Shown here: positions 20,705 through 29,208 of the stretch, piece by piece
Layout of the letters: every line of letters begins with the position of its first letter
How positions within the stretch are numbered: the first letter of the stretch is position 1
Source of the DNA: Myxococcales bacterium
GTDB taxonomy: Bacteria > Myxococcota_A > Polyangia > Haliangiales > Haliangiaceae
Assembly: GCA_016706545.1 (NCBI GenBank)
Contig: JADJJK010000049.1
Coordinates: forward strand, 1-64,000
DNA length: 64,000 bases
Direction: 5' to 3'
Position numbers and translations under genes: made by a program
The notes under the pieces: model-generated
The model's database searches: none
What the model saw: only the letters and a program-made list of their open reading frames with translations
Told to the model about the DNA's origin: nothing

Positions 20705-21559
20705 CTAGAGCTGCTCGCCCTCAGGCGGGGGCGGCGGCTCCTCCTGGCTGGCGGCGGCCTCCGCCTCGTCGCGTCGGGCCTCATCGAGCCGGCGCGCCGC
20801 CTCCATGAGCAGCGCGGTGGTGGAGACCCCGATCCGGTCCTCGCCCTCCACCAGGCAGGAGGAGAACTCGAAGTCGCCCGCCGGCCAGGTCAGCAGGTGA
20901 TACACGCACTCCGCGTCCACCGGCTCGTCGGCGTTGTCCAGGCGGGCGTGGACGATGCGGCCCTCGCGCACCAGCACGACGCCGATGGAGGGCGGCCGCA
21001 GCTCGCCATCGCCGTCGGGCAGGGCGCTCAGCGCCATGTCGATGGTGGCGTCCAGCGCCGGGTGCAAGGTGAGCTGGCCGGTCTTGCGCTCCAGCTCGAT
21101 GAGGATGAGCAGCGAGGACAGCCCCATCTGGGTCAGGTCGCCGCGCAGGCTCGGGGAGGCGAGCTGCTCGCGCGCCTGCTGGACCGCGGCGAGCGCGCGG
21201 CGCAGGGTCTTGTTGACCCGCAGATCCAGCTCCTCGAAGCGGAAGGGCTTGCCCATGTAGTCATCGGCGCCCAGTCGAAAGCCGCGGATGCGATCGTCCT
21301 CCGAGGACAGCGCGGTGAGGAAGATGACCGGCAAGCTGGCGTACTCCGGGCGGGCGCGCAGGTGGCGGACCAGCGACCAGCCGTCCATGCGCGGCATCAT
21401 CACGTCGGTGATGAGCAGATCCGGCGGATGCCGCTCGGCCAGGGCGATGGCCTCTTCGCCGTCGCTGGCGGTGTCGACGGTGTGGCCGCGCTTCTCGAGC
21501 ACGGTCGCGATCATGCGCAAGATCCAGGCGTCGTCGTCAGCGACCAGGACATGCGGCAT
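20705..21559 (-). CDS. Response regulator with DUF4388-like output domain
   Basis: A 284-residue protein. The receiver domain (1-120) has acidic pocket DDD at 8-10, phosphoacceptor D52 (ITDVMMP), T82-A in FLTAL and K104 in YMGKPF. Residues about 140-255 (LRGDLTQMGLSSLLILIELERKTGQLTL ... DAECVYHLLTWPAGDFEF) match the DUF4388/PatA N-terminal-like domain common in myxobacterial gliding and signalling proteins. There is no DNA-binding domain. The C-terminus is Glu/Pro rich. ATG 21559; frames continuing upstream are non-coding. No partner kinase is adjacent. Confidence 0.88.
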   Translation of the reverse strand: MPHVLVADDDAWILRMIATVLEKRGHTVDTASDGEEAIALAERHPPDLLITDVMMPRMDGWSLVRHLRARPEYASLPVIFLTALSSEDDRIRGFRLGADDYMGKPFRFEELDLRVNKTLRRALAAVQQAREQLASPSLRGDLTQMGLSSLLILIELERKTGQLTLHPALDATIDMALSALPDGDGELRPPSIGVVLVREGRIVHARLDNADEPVDAECVYHLLTWPAGDFEFSSCLVEGEDRIGVSTTALLMEAARRLDEARRDEAEAAASQEEPPPPPEGEQL

Positions 21560-21645
21560 GGGCCAGACCGTAGCGAGAACCTGCGGCGTGGTCAAACTCC
21601 GGCGCGGCGCTCCCCGAGCGCGCGCGTGGTTTTCTGGCCTCGCGG

Positions 21646-22674
21646 TCAGCGGCTGCGCGCCGGCGCTGGTCCGGGCCGGGCCGGCGGCAAGGCGTCGGAC
21701 AGCGCGGCGGCGCTCCAGGTGGCGCCGTCGAGCACATGCAGCCCGCTGGCCAGCGCGATCACGGCGCGGCCGCTGCCATCGACCGCGGCGGCCAGCGGCA
21801 AGGACGGGGTGGGGAGGTCGACGGTCGTGCCCTGGCGCAGATCTCGGGTCAGCGCGAGCTTGCCGGAGGGCAGCTCGACGACCGCGGCCGGCTTGCCGGC
21901 GCTGACCACGGCCAGCACCGCGCCGCCTGGCAGGCGCAGGCGCGTGCCAGCGCGCAGATCGATGAGCTCGTCGCGCGTGATGGCGTGGGGCGTGGCGCCG
22001 GAGAAGCCGAGCGTGCCGGCGGTCTGCGGCACCGGCACGAACGCGGCGCCGCGCCGGCGTGACACCCCCTGCTCGGTGGCGACGAAGATCGCGGTGTCGC
22101 TGGCGGCCCACAGCGCGGTGGGGGTTCCCGTGGCGAGCGCGCCGACGCGGACGACCTTGCCGCCGTGGTGAACGAAGACCTGCTTGCCGATGGCCACGGA
22201 GAAGACGGGCCCGGTGCCAAGGACGATGCGACCGCGCTGTCCCAGCGGCGCCACCGCCCACTGGTCGCGGCGGCGGCGAAACAGCGGCGCGTGACTGCCG
22301 GCGGCCACCACCTCGCCGTCGAGGCGCGCGCCAGCGCGCACGGTGGCTGCCACGCCGCCGGGGCTGCTGCGTATCCAGCGCAGCGCGCCGGCGGCTGCGC
22401 TGGGCGCGTAGAGCTGGCCGGAGGGGCCAAGCAGGGTGCTCTTGCGGACGTCGGCGAGGTCCGGCACCAGCGCCGCGATGAGCGCGGCCTCGGCCTTGGC
22501 CTTGGGCGCGGGCGCCGCTGCTGCGGCGGCTGCGGCAGGCGCGGTGGCTGCGGCAGGCGCGGGCTCTTCCTGGGCCTGCGCTTCCAGGCCGGCCCAGAGC
22601 GCGACCGCTGCCCCGAGCGCGGCGGTCCCAAGCAGATGGCCGCGCGTGCGGCCGAGCGGACGGCGGACGCTCAC
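21646..22674 (-). CDS. Exported protein of propeller-like beta repeats
   Basis: A 342-residue protein starting at GTG 22674, in a GTGA overlap with the lipoprotein stop. A basic N-terminus and hydrophobic stretch (LLGTAALGAAVALWAGLEAQA) make a signal peptide or anchor, followed by an Ala/Pro linker. The rest consists of repeated short beta units (for example GRIVLGTGPVFSVAIGKQVF, TALWAASDTAIFVATEQGV), like a six-bladed propeller. No family was recognised. It may sense or scaffold at the periplasmic face alongside the headgroup-transfer enzyme. It lies 86 bp before the response regulator. Confidence 0.68.
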   Translation of the reverse strand: MSVRRPLGRTRGHLLGTAALGAAVALWAGLEAQAQEEPAPAAATAPAAAAAAAAPAPKAKAEAALIAALVPDLADVRKSTLLGPSGQLYAPSAAAGALRWIRSSPGGVAATVRAGARLDGEVVAAGSHAPLFRRRRDQWAVAPLGQRGRIVLGTGPVFSVAIGKQVFVHHGGKVVRVGALATGTPTALWAASDTAIFVATEQGVSRRRGAAFVPVPQTAGTLGFSGATPHAITRDELIDLRAGTRLRLPGGAVLAVVSAGKPAAVVELPSGKLALTRDLRQGTTVDLPTPSLPLAAAVDGSGRAVIALASGLHVLDGATWSAAALSDALPPARPGPAPARSR

Positions 22675-23144
22675 GCCGGCGGCGCCGCTGGAGCTGCCTT
22701 CGGCGTCGGGGGCGTGGTCGGCGTCGGGGTCGGCGTCGGCGTCGGCGTCGGGGGCGTCGAGGTCTCCGTCGCTGGATCGGTGGCCGGTTCTGCCGCGGGT
22801 TCCCGGCTCGCCGCAGGCGGCGGGGTTGGCGCTGGGGTGCTCGCCGGATCCGTCGTCGGGGTCGGCGTGTCCTTGATCTCGATGAGCTTGCAGGCGCGCA
22901 GCTCGTCGATGGTCTTGGCCTCGATCGCGCACTTGACCGACTTGCTGCTGGAGCCGCCGCGGCAACGGCGGACCTCGCCCTCCACGGAGAGCTGCACCTG
23001 CGAGAGCTTGTCGGTGCCAAGTAGCTGACGCATGTTGGCGAGCGCCTTGCGGCAGTTGTCTTCGCTGGGCTTGTCGCAAGCCGCCAGGAACATCACGGTG
23101 CCAACGAAGGTGCCAACGACCAACCAGAGCTGTGCGATTCTCAT
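22671..23144 (-). CDS. Small lipoprotein with Cys-containing domain and Pro/Thr tail
   Basis: A 157-residue protein from ATG 23144, which overlaps the stop of the upstream fusion gene (ATGA). The lipobox is LAAC with lipidated C23. Residues 30-95 form a conserved-looking domain with CRKALANMR, RRCRGGSSSKSVKCAIE and ELRACKL, giving four Cys that could form two disulfides. The tail is Pro-Thr dipeptide repeats built on GTCGGC units. No known family. Its coupling to the enzyme before it and the beta protein after it points to one envelope-associated function. Confidence 0.75.
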   Translation of the reverse strand: MRIAQLWLVVGTFVGTVMFLAACDKPSEDNCRKALANMRQLLGTDKLSQVQLSVEGEVRRCRGGSSSKSVKCAIEAKTIDELRACKLIEIKDTPTPTTDPASTPAPTPPPAASREPAAEPATDPATETSTPPTPTPTPTPTPTTPPTPKAAPAAPPA

Positions 23145-24907
23145 GTCCACTCCTTGCCACCGGAGCTTACCAGGGGAACCGCGCGTTCGAGATCCTGGCC
23201 GGTGTCGATCTCTCGCCATTGCCCGTCGATCCAGATGGGCCACATCGGCGCGCCAGGAGCGGCGTGCGCGGCGTGCGCGGCGTGCGGCGAGGACGCGTGC
23301 AGCGAGGCCGCCGCCGCGCCCGGGGCGCTGCCGCGGTCCTGGCGCTGACCTACGCCTCCATCGATCAGCTCCTGCAGCAGATCCGTCAGGTAGGCGTTGC
23401 GGAAGGTCTGCGCGCGCGCGAAGGGCTCGTGCTCTCGGCCGCGGTAACGCTCGGCCAGCTCGTCGAGCGCGTGGGCCACGGTGGTCACGCCTTGCGCGCC
23501 AAGCTTGACCAGGCCGATGAACTCGCCCTCGGCCTCGTCAGCGGGCAGGGCGCGCTTGCCTACCTGGGCCACCTTGCCATCTCGCCCGGTGCGCGCCACC
23601 TCGGCCTCATCCAGCGGATGCTCGGTGCGGCCATGGTAGATGTCGCGGAAGGACCGGTCGATGACCAGGCCGATCTCGTCCTGGCACGCCGCCGCGGCGC
23701 ACGCCACCGCGGGCGTGAACACGATGTCGCTGTAGAGGACGAGCGCCGGCTGATCGAGCGCCGCGCGCGCACACGCGAGCGACAAGAGGACGTTGTTGCT
23801 CTGCCACTGTGGGTTGTCGAAGAAGGACGCGCTCGGCACCAGCTTGTGGGCGAAGGAGGTCAGCACGTCGGCGCGGTACCCGCGGATCATGATGAGCTCG
23901 GTGATGCCGGCCTCCTGCAGGGCGCGCCACTGCCACTCGAGGATCGAGCGCGCGCCGACCTGGACCATGCACTTGGGGATCTCTTCGGTGTGGGGCCCAA
24001 GCCTCCGGCCGCGGCCCGCGGCGATGATGATGGCGCGGCGAACCTGGCTCATGGCTGCTCCGAAGCGGTAGAAGACGACGGGGTCGGCGCGGGCAGGCGG
24101 CTCGGCGACGGCAGGCGGCTCGGCGACGGCAGGCGGCTCGGCGACGGCAGGCGGCGCAAATCGACCCAGCCGCAGCAGGACCCCGGCGAAGGTCTTGGCG
24201 AGATACAGGGCGTTGACGCCGACGTAGGCCCAGAAGAAGACATCGATGCGCCCGGCGAGCGCGCAGATCCAGATGTACTGCGGATAGTGGACGAGCACGC
24301 GCGCCACCCACTCCACCGGCGCCAGCACGCTGGCGAGCGGGCTGCGTCGCGCTGGGCCCGACGAGGCCGGCGACGATGCCGACGACGATGCCGACGACGA
24401 GGCGGATGACGGCGGCGCCGCCGGCGCATACTCCGGTCGCCGGGTGAAGGTGGTGAGCGAGATCCCAGCGGCCAGGCAAAACAGCCCGCCCAGCCCCACC
24501 AGCAAGAGGCGCTCATCGCCGGTCTCTTGCCACAGGCGAACCGCGATCGAGCCCAGGATCAGCATGGCCTTGAGCTCGTCCATCAGGAAGTCGAGCAGGT
24601 GCCCAAGCGGCGAGGCCTGGCGGCGCAGGCGCGCGAGCTGGCCGTCCGCGCAGTCGAGGACGAAGGACAGCTCGAACACCAGGGCCGCGACGACCAGCGC
24701 CAGATAGCCGGGGACCGCGATCCACACCGCGCAGGCGAGGGCCGCCACCACCACCGACAGGAACGTGAGCTGGTTGGGGGTGACCCGGGTCTTGGCGGCG
24801 AAGTACACCACGAGCGCCGCCGGTGGCCGCGCGATGTGCGCGGTGAACCAGTTGATGTCGTTGCTCTTCTTCGACGCCCGATAAATGGCGACGATCTCTG
24901 ACCACAT
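23141..24907 (-). CDS. CDP-alcohol phosphatidyltransferase fused to a LicC-like nucleotidyltransferase
   Basis: A 588-residue fusion. Residues 1-285 are a CDP-alcohol phosphotransferase with the full motif D85-x2-D88-G-x2-A-R-x8-G102-x3-D106-x3-D110 and several TM helices. A linker of AEPPAV repeats (18-bp tandem units) leads to residue 286, where MSQVRRAIIIAAGRGRRLG begins a sugar/choline-phosphate nucleotidyltransferase (PKCMVQVG, YSDI, a late EGEFIGLVKL). Together the domains could activate an alcohol-phosphate with CTP and transfer it to a lipid or second alcohol. Archaeal IPCT/DIPPS has the same two activities in the opposite order. It heads a five-gene operon. Confidence 0.85.
   Translation of the reverse strand: MWSEIVAIYRASKKSNDINWFTAHIARPPAALVVYFAAKTRVTPNQLTFLSVVVAALACAVWIAVPGYLALVVAALVFELSFVLDCADGQLARLRRQASPLGHLLDFLMDELKAMLILGSIAVRLWQETGDERLLLVGLGGLFCLAAGISLTTFTRRPEYAPAAPPSSASSSASSSASSPASSGPARRSPLASVLAPVEWVARVLVHYPQYIWICALAGRIDVFFWAYVGVNALYLAKTFAGVLLRLGRFAPPAVAEPPAVAEPPAVAEPPARADPVVFYRFGAAMSQVRRAIIIAAGRGRRLGPHTEEIPKCMVQVGARSILEWQWRALQEAGITELIMIRGYRADVLTSFAHKLVPSASFFDNPQWQSNNVLLSLACARAALDQPALVLYSDIVFTPAVACAAAACQDEIGLVIDRSFRDIYHGRTEHPLDEAEVARTGRDGKVAQVGKRALPADEAEGEFIGLVKLGAQGVTTVAHALDELAERYRGREHEPFARAQTFRNAYLTDLLQELIDGGVGQRQDRGSAPGAAAASLHASSPHAAHAAHAAPGAPMWPIWIDGQWREIDTGQDLERAVPLVSSGGKEWT
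24092..24156. repeat. 18-bp tandem repeat at the junction of the phosphotransferase/nucleotidyltransferase fusion
   Basis: About three and a half units of GGCAGGCGGCTCGGCGAC, encoding Ala-Val-Ala-Glu-Pro-Pro on the minus strand, lie 40 bases before the internal Met that starts the second domain. Confidence 0.85.
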
Positions 24908-25141
24908 GTGGCGGCCACCATACCCGAAAACGTGGAGTTGTTCCGGGATCTGCGGGAAGACGATCTCCGCGCTGGCGCAAGCGCGGGGCGCGTCGAGCAC
25001 GAGCTCAAGGGGCGCCCAGCGTTCGTGGCCACACACCTCGGTGGCTACTCGGTGGCCACTCGGTGGCCTTCGTCGAGTCGCGCCGGGAAACCATGGCCCG
25101 TCAGCGGCCCAGGCGGGCGCCGATGTCGTATGGTTGGCACC

Positions 25142-26944
25142 ATGGAGGATTGCGCTGGCGTCTCGCCACCCTTGTTGCCGCCGAGTACACCCCTGGTGCT
25201 GGCGCGTTCGAGCGTCGCTGGGCAACCGTGGCGCGTGGGCCTGAGGTGGGTCTGGGGGGCGCTGGCGCTGGCCTTGCTGGCGGTGGGCTGCGGCGGCAGC
25301 GCCGCTGGCCCGGTCGCGGTGAACCCGGCGATGCAGCCACTACCACCGCCGGCCGATGGGGATCCGGCGGCGGAGGGCGCGCCCTACCTGGCGATGCTGG
25401 CCAGCCGCCTGGCGCCGGAGTGGCGGCACTTCCTGGATGACTGTCGTCTGAGGCTGCCCGCGGAGCACCCGCTCAACGATCTGCGGCTCGAGGCCACCGC
25501 GTCCGCGGTGGTGGATCGCGCGGGCGCCATCTCGTCGGTGGAGCTGACGAGCAGCGGCAACGGCGATTTCGACGGCGCGGTGCGAGAGGTCATGTCGGCC
25601 GTCGGCCCCTTGCCGCCGCCGCCAGCGTGGCTCTTGTCCGACGACGACAAGCTGCGGCTGACCTGGCGGTTCGCGCGCGATCAGCGGCAGGCCGGGGCTG
25701 CCGGCGCCAGCGTGCAGTGGCTCGAAGAGCCCGCGCCGCAGGTGGTGGACCGGCGGCTGGCGGCCGGCGACATCGAGGGCGCAGCGCGGCGGGTGGCGCG
25801 GCTGCCAGAGGCCGATCCGGCGTTGCGTGAGCAGGCGCGGCGGGTCCTCCTGGCCGCGGTGGTGGAGGGGTTCGCCGGGCAAGGGCAGGTGCAGCGCGAG
25901 GCGGTCATGGCCGTCCGGCGCGCCGGCCTGCGCGAGCTGGCGCCGCTGCTGGTGCCGCTGTCACAGGCCGCTGAGCCAGGCCTGCGCGAGCAGGCGGCGG
26001 CGGCGCTGGCGGAGCTGGCCGCGCCAGCCACCGCACCTGTGCTCCTGGAGCTCCTGGCGGCGGCGCGCGAGCCCGCGCTGGCCGCGGCGCTGGCGCGCGC
26101 GCTCGCGACCATCGGCATGGCGCCGGCTGCGGAGGCGGCGGTGATCCGGCTCTCCGGTGGAGATCGCGCCGCGCAGCTCGCCGCGATGTCGGCGCTGGCC
26201 GAGCTGCCAGTGTCCACCGCGCTCGCCGCGCAGATCACGCGCTGGTCCACCTCGCGCGATCCGCTGCTGCGCGGCGCGCTGTGCACCGCGGTGGCGCGCG
26301 CCAAGGTCCAGGCGACGGTGCGCTGGGACCTCCTGGGGCGCGGCATGGGAGATCGCGATGGCAGCGCGCGGGCCGCCTGCACCGCGGCGCTCGCGCTGCT
26401 CACGGCCAAGCCGCTGCCCTGGATGCGCTTCGCGTTGCAGCGCTCCATCGAGGACCGAGACCAGCGGGTCCGCGCGGCGGCGCTGACCTCGATGCTGCGC
26501 TGGGATCCGGCGCGGCTGCGCGACCGGCTGCGGGCGCTGGCCGCCGACGGCGATGCGCAGGTGCGCGCCGCCACGGTCCCCGGGCTGGCCAGCCACGGCG
26601 ACCTGGCGACCCTGCGCGGCCTGTTGTCCGACACGGACGTGCAGGTCCGGCGCACGGCGGCGCAGGCGCTGGTGCTGGTGGAGGAGGCCGCGGTGCGCGA
26701 GGTGGCGATGCGAGATCCCGACGCGCGGGTTCGCCTGGTGGCGCTGGAGGGCCGCGCCGATCCGTCCGCGGTGCTCAAGGTGCTCGCCAACGACGAGGTC
26801 GCGGAGGTGCGCACCGAGGTGGAGGTGTTGCGGGTCGCCCACCGCGGCGAGTCGCTGCAGAGCGGCCTGCTGCGCATGGCGGGGACCGGCGGCAGCACCG
26901 TGGAGCGAGTGCGGATCTCGCTGGCCTGGCTGCTCGCCACCTGA
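25142..26944 (+). CDS. HEAT-repeat lipoprotein with TonB-C-like N-terminal domain
   Basis: A 600-residue protein. A hydrophobic segment ends in the lipobox AVGC, followed by GGS. Residues about 90-170 resemble a TonB C-terminal domain (VVDRAGAISSVELTSSGNGDFDGAVREVM). From about 220 to the end there are some ten HEAT-like helical hairpins (LREQAAAALAEL, QVRAATVPGLASH, QVRRTAAQALVLV). It is probably a periplasmic scaffold. ATG 25142 is chosen; MVGT at 25130 is a near alternative. It is divergent from the phosphotransferase fusion. Confidence 0.8.
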   Translation: MEDCAGVSPPLLPPSTPLVLARSSVAGQPWRVGLRWVWGALALALLAVGCGGSAAGPVAVNPAMQPLPPPADGDPAAEGAPYLAMLASRLAPEWRHFLDDCRLRLPAEHPLNDLRLEATASAVVDRAGAISSVELTSSGNGDFDGAVREVMSAVGPLPPPPAWLLSDDDKLRLTWRFARDQRQAGAAGASVQWLEEPAPQVVDRRLAAGDIEGAARRVARLPEADPALREQARRVLLAAVVEGFAGQGQVQREAVMAVRRAGLRELAPLLVPLSQAAEPGLREQAAAALAELAAPATAPVLLELLAAAREPALAAALARALATIGMAPAAEAAVIRLSGGDRAAQLAAMSALAELPVSTALAAQITRWSTSRDPLLRGALCTAVARAKVQATVRWDLLGRGMGDRDGSARAACTAALALLTAKPLPWMRFALQRSIEDRDQRVRAAALTSMLRWDPARLRDRLRALAADGDAQVRAATVPGLASHGDLATLRGLLSDTDVQVRRTAAQALVLVEEAAVREVAMRDPDARVRLVALEGRADPSAVLKVLANDEVAEVRTEVEVLRVAHRGESLQSGLLRMAGTGGSTVERVRISLAWLLAT

Positions 26945-26961
26945 TCCAGCCTGCCTGGATC
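26943..26961 (+). terminator. Perfect 7-bp stem-loop at the end of the HEAT lipoprotein gene
   Basis: GATCCAG and CTGGATC around CCTGC. The stem begins within the TGA stop codon. It has no U-tract. Confidence 0.45.
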
Positions 26962-27050
26962 GGACGCTGCGCGAGCGGCCCGCGCCAGGTCTCACCGCGT
27001 GCGAAATCCAAATGATCTGGCCGGGCCGCCCTGCTAGGCTACCGCCTACG

Positions 27051-28004
27051 ATGTCTGCCGTGACGCGCCTCGCGGTTGCCGGTTTCGCGCTCACCGTCGC
27101 GGCGATGTCGGCGCAGGCCGAGCGCGCGGTCCGCGCCAGCGGCCGGGCAGGCGTGGTGCGGGTGGCGACCCCTGCGCCCGAGGCGGTGGAGGTCCCAGGT
27201 GGCACGTTCTCGATGGGACTCGAGCCCGACGCCATCGAGCTCTTGAAGAACCACTGCAAGGCGATGGTCGGAGCGCTCGCCGAGCTGTGCGACGCGCTCG
27301 ACGAGCAGTTCGCCGGCATGCGCATGCGCAGCGTGTTCGTGTCACGCTTCGCCATCGGCCGTCGCGAGGTGACCACGGAGGACTACCGCGAGTGTGTCGC
27401 CGCCGGGATGTGCAGCCTCGATCCGCTGGTGGGCCAAGACGGACGCTATCTGCGAGATGAGTGGCCGCTGGTCAACGTGACCTGGTGGGAGGCTTCGGAG
27501 TATTGCCGCTGGCGGCAAGGGCGGCTGCCCACCGAGGCCGAGTGGGAGCGCGCGGCGCGCGGCGACGACACCCGGGCGTGGCCCTGGGGCGACTCGCCGC
27601 GGCCCGCGGACTTCAACCATGGGCGCCTGACCGCTGCCATGATGCGCGGCCGCGGCAACGTGCATGACGTGCTCGGTGATCCCGATGACGCGGACGGCGC
27701 GTTGCTGCTGGCGCCGCCCGGCAGCTACCCCTGGGGGGCAGGTCCGTTCGGCACGCTCGACCAGGCGGGCAACGTGGCGGAGTGGGTCTACGATGCCTGG
27801 AGCGACACCGGCTACGAGCGGCTCTCGGGCACCAACCCGGTGCGCGAGCCGACGCTGTTCGACCCGCGGGTGGTGCGCGGCGGCTCTTGGCGGACCACCC
27901 CGGAGACGGCGCGGGTGGACGCGCGCGATGTCTTCAACGACGAGTACCTGCCGGACATGCGCTCGCCATACGTCGGCTTTCGCTGCGCCTGGGACCGCCG
28001 GTAG
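27051..28004 (+). CDS. Exported SUMF1/formylglycine-generating-enzyme-like protein
   Basis: A 317-residue protein with a signal peptide (VAGFALTVAAMSAQA) and an FGE-sulfatase (SUMF1) domain: VPGGTFSMG, RREVTTEDYRECV, PLVNVTWWEASEYCRWRQGRLPTEAEWERAARG, AGNVAEWVYDAW, VVRGGSW and GFRCAWDRR. Most such bacterial proteins are lectin-like or modify enzymes; the Cys pair of true FGEs is not evident near the C-terminus, so sulfatase activation is doubtful. It lies 106 bp after the HEAT lipoprotein gene, beyond a hairpin. Confidence 0.88.
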   Translation: MSAVTRLAVAGFALTVAAMSAQAERAVRASGRAGVVRVATPAPEAVEVPGGTFSMGLEPDAIELLKNHCKAMVGALAELCDALDEQFAGMRMRSVFVSRFAIGRREVTTEDYRECVAAGMCSLDPLVGQDGRYLRDEWPLVNVTWWEASEYCRWRQGRLPTEAEWERAARGDDTRAWPWGDSPRPADFNHGRLTAAMMRGRGNVHDVLGDPDDADGALLLAPPGSYPWGAGPFGTLDQAGNVAEWVYDAWSDTGYERLSGTNPVREPTLFDPRVVRGGSWRTTPETARVDARDVFNDEYLPDMRSPYVGFRCAWDRR

Positions 28005-28068
28005 CGCGCCGATAGCGCGCGGGTAGCGGTCGATAGCCGTCGGTCGCTGCGGTGTCGCCCGCTCTCCT

Positions 28069-28269
28069 CTACTGGGCCGTGGGGCCTGCGTCGATCGCGT
28101 CGGCGCGGTTCTGGCACTGGCCGGTGGCCTTGTTGCACACCAGGCCATCTTCGCAGTCTGACTGCACCTGGCAGCGCTCTCCGACGCCCTGGTCACACGC
28201 GGAGAAGGCAAGACCGAGCGCGGCGAGACTGACCACCGTGGTCACGAACAGCACGAGCGAGCGTCGCAT
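28069..28269 (-). CDS. 66-residue Cys-rich lipoprotein
   Basis: A signal peptide with lipobox FSAC, then QGVGERCQVQSDCEDGLVCNKATGQCQ, where four Cys in C-x5-C-x5-C-x6-C spacing probably form two disulfides. This small cystine module is frequent in myxobacterial surface lipoproteins. Function unknown. It converges with the SUMF1-like gene. Confidence 0.78.
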   Translation of the reverse strand: MRRSLVLFVTTVVSLAALGLAFSACDQGVGERCQVQSDCEDGLVCNKATGQCQNRADAIDAGPTAQ

Positions 28270-28460
28270 GGCAGGGTCCTAGCACAGGGGCCTTGCCGTG
28301 GCCAAGGCGGCATCGACGGAACCGGTCCCGAGGTGGCCCCGGCGTGGCCGATGCAGCACTGGCTTGCGCTTGCGGCTCGCGGCAGGAAACCTGTTGCGGC
28401 GCCTCGCGGTCAAAGCCTCGGGCGAGGTGCGCGCTGGGCCGCCCGCGGCCAAGGCCGTGC

Positions 28461-28528
28461 GCCTGGCCGTGCGCCTCGCGATCGCCTGGCTGCCGCCTGG
28501 CCGTGCGCCTGGCGATCGCCTGGCTGCC
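28461..28528. repeat. Tandem duplication of a 34-bp unit
   Basis: Two adjacent copies starting GCCTGGCCGTGCGCCT and ending TGGCTGCCG, differing at one base, between the small lipoprotein and greA. The 285-bp gap holds no other feature. Confidence 0.75.
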
Positions 28529-28554
28529 GCGGGCTGCCCGGCTCTGGGCCCGGC

Positions 28555-29058
28555 TCAGGGCAGCTCGTCGAGCGCCACGATCTCGAGCCACTGCACGTCG
28601 GTGATCTCGTACTCGCGGCGGCCCTTGGGGCTCTGCACGGTGAAGGTGTCGCCCACCTCTTTACCGATCATGGAGCGCGCGACCGGGGCGGAGATCGAGA
28701 TCCGGCCGCGCTTGATGTCCGCCTCGTGCTCGCCCACGATCGCGTAGGTCTGGCGCTCGCTGCTATCGGTGTCCTCGATGGTCACCGTCGCGCCGAAGCG
28801 CACGCGGTTGCCAGACAGCTTGTTCGGGTCGATGACCTCGGCCAAGGACAGCTTGGCGTCAAGCTCACGGATCTTGGCCTCGATGAGGCCCTGCTCTTCT
28901 TTGGCGGCGCTGTAGTCGGCGTTCTCCGACAGGTCGCCGTGGCCGCGCGCGATCTCGATGGCCCGGCTGTTGGCGGGGCGATCGACTTCTTTGAGCCTCT
29001 TGAGATGGGCTCGCATCGAAGCGAAGCCGCTCGGGGTCATGGGGAATTTCTCGCTCAT
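28555..29058 (-). CDS. greA: Transcription elongation factor GreA
   Basis: A 167-residue protein. The N-terminal coiled coil has MTPSGFASMRAHLKRLKEVDRP, and the acidic tip GDLSENADYSAAKEEQ provides the Asp/Glu pair that stimulates transcript cleavage by backtracked RNA polymerase. The C-terminal FKBP-like domain has VTIEDTDS and PVARSMIGKEVGD. ATG 29058 has a clear ribosome-binding site, AAGGAA, seven bases upstream. Single gene. Confidence 0.95.
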   Translation of the reverse strand: MSEKFPMTPSGFASMRAHLKRLKEVDRPANSRAIEIARGHGDLSENADYSAAKEEQGLIEAKIRELDAKLSLAEVIDPNKLSGNRVRFGATVTIEDTDSSERQTYAIVGEHEADIKRGRISISAPVARSMIGKEVGDTFTVQSPKGRREYEITDVQWLEIVALDELP

Positions 29059-29208
29059 GAGCGTTTCCTTCGCACGCCACCTAAGTGGGGAGCTGTATTG
29101 ATTACCGCTGTCAGCCTCGCCTCGCAAGGGCGGACGCGCTCGGCCGGTGAAGTCCGGGGTGGACTCAGCGAGCAAGCCGGCGAGGCGAGGCCGTGATGGG
29201 GTCTGGCA

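Noticed and set aside
20705..23020. 771-codon continuous frame joining the response regulator to upstream sequence
   Set aside because: The first 487 codons are an Arg-rich shadow of the lipoprotein and exported beta-protein genes; the receiver starts at its own ATG 21559.
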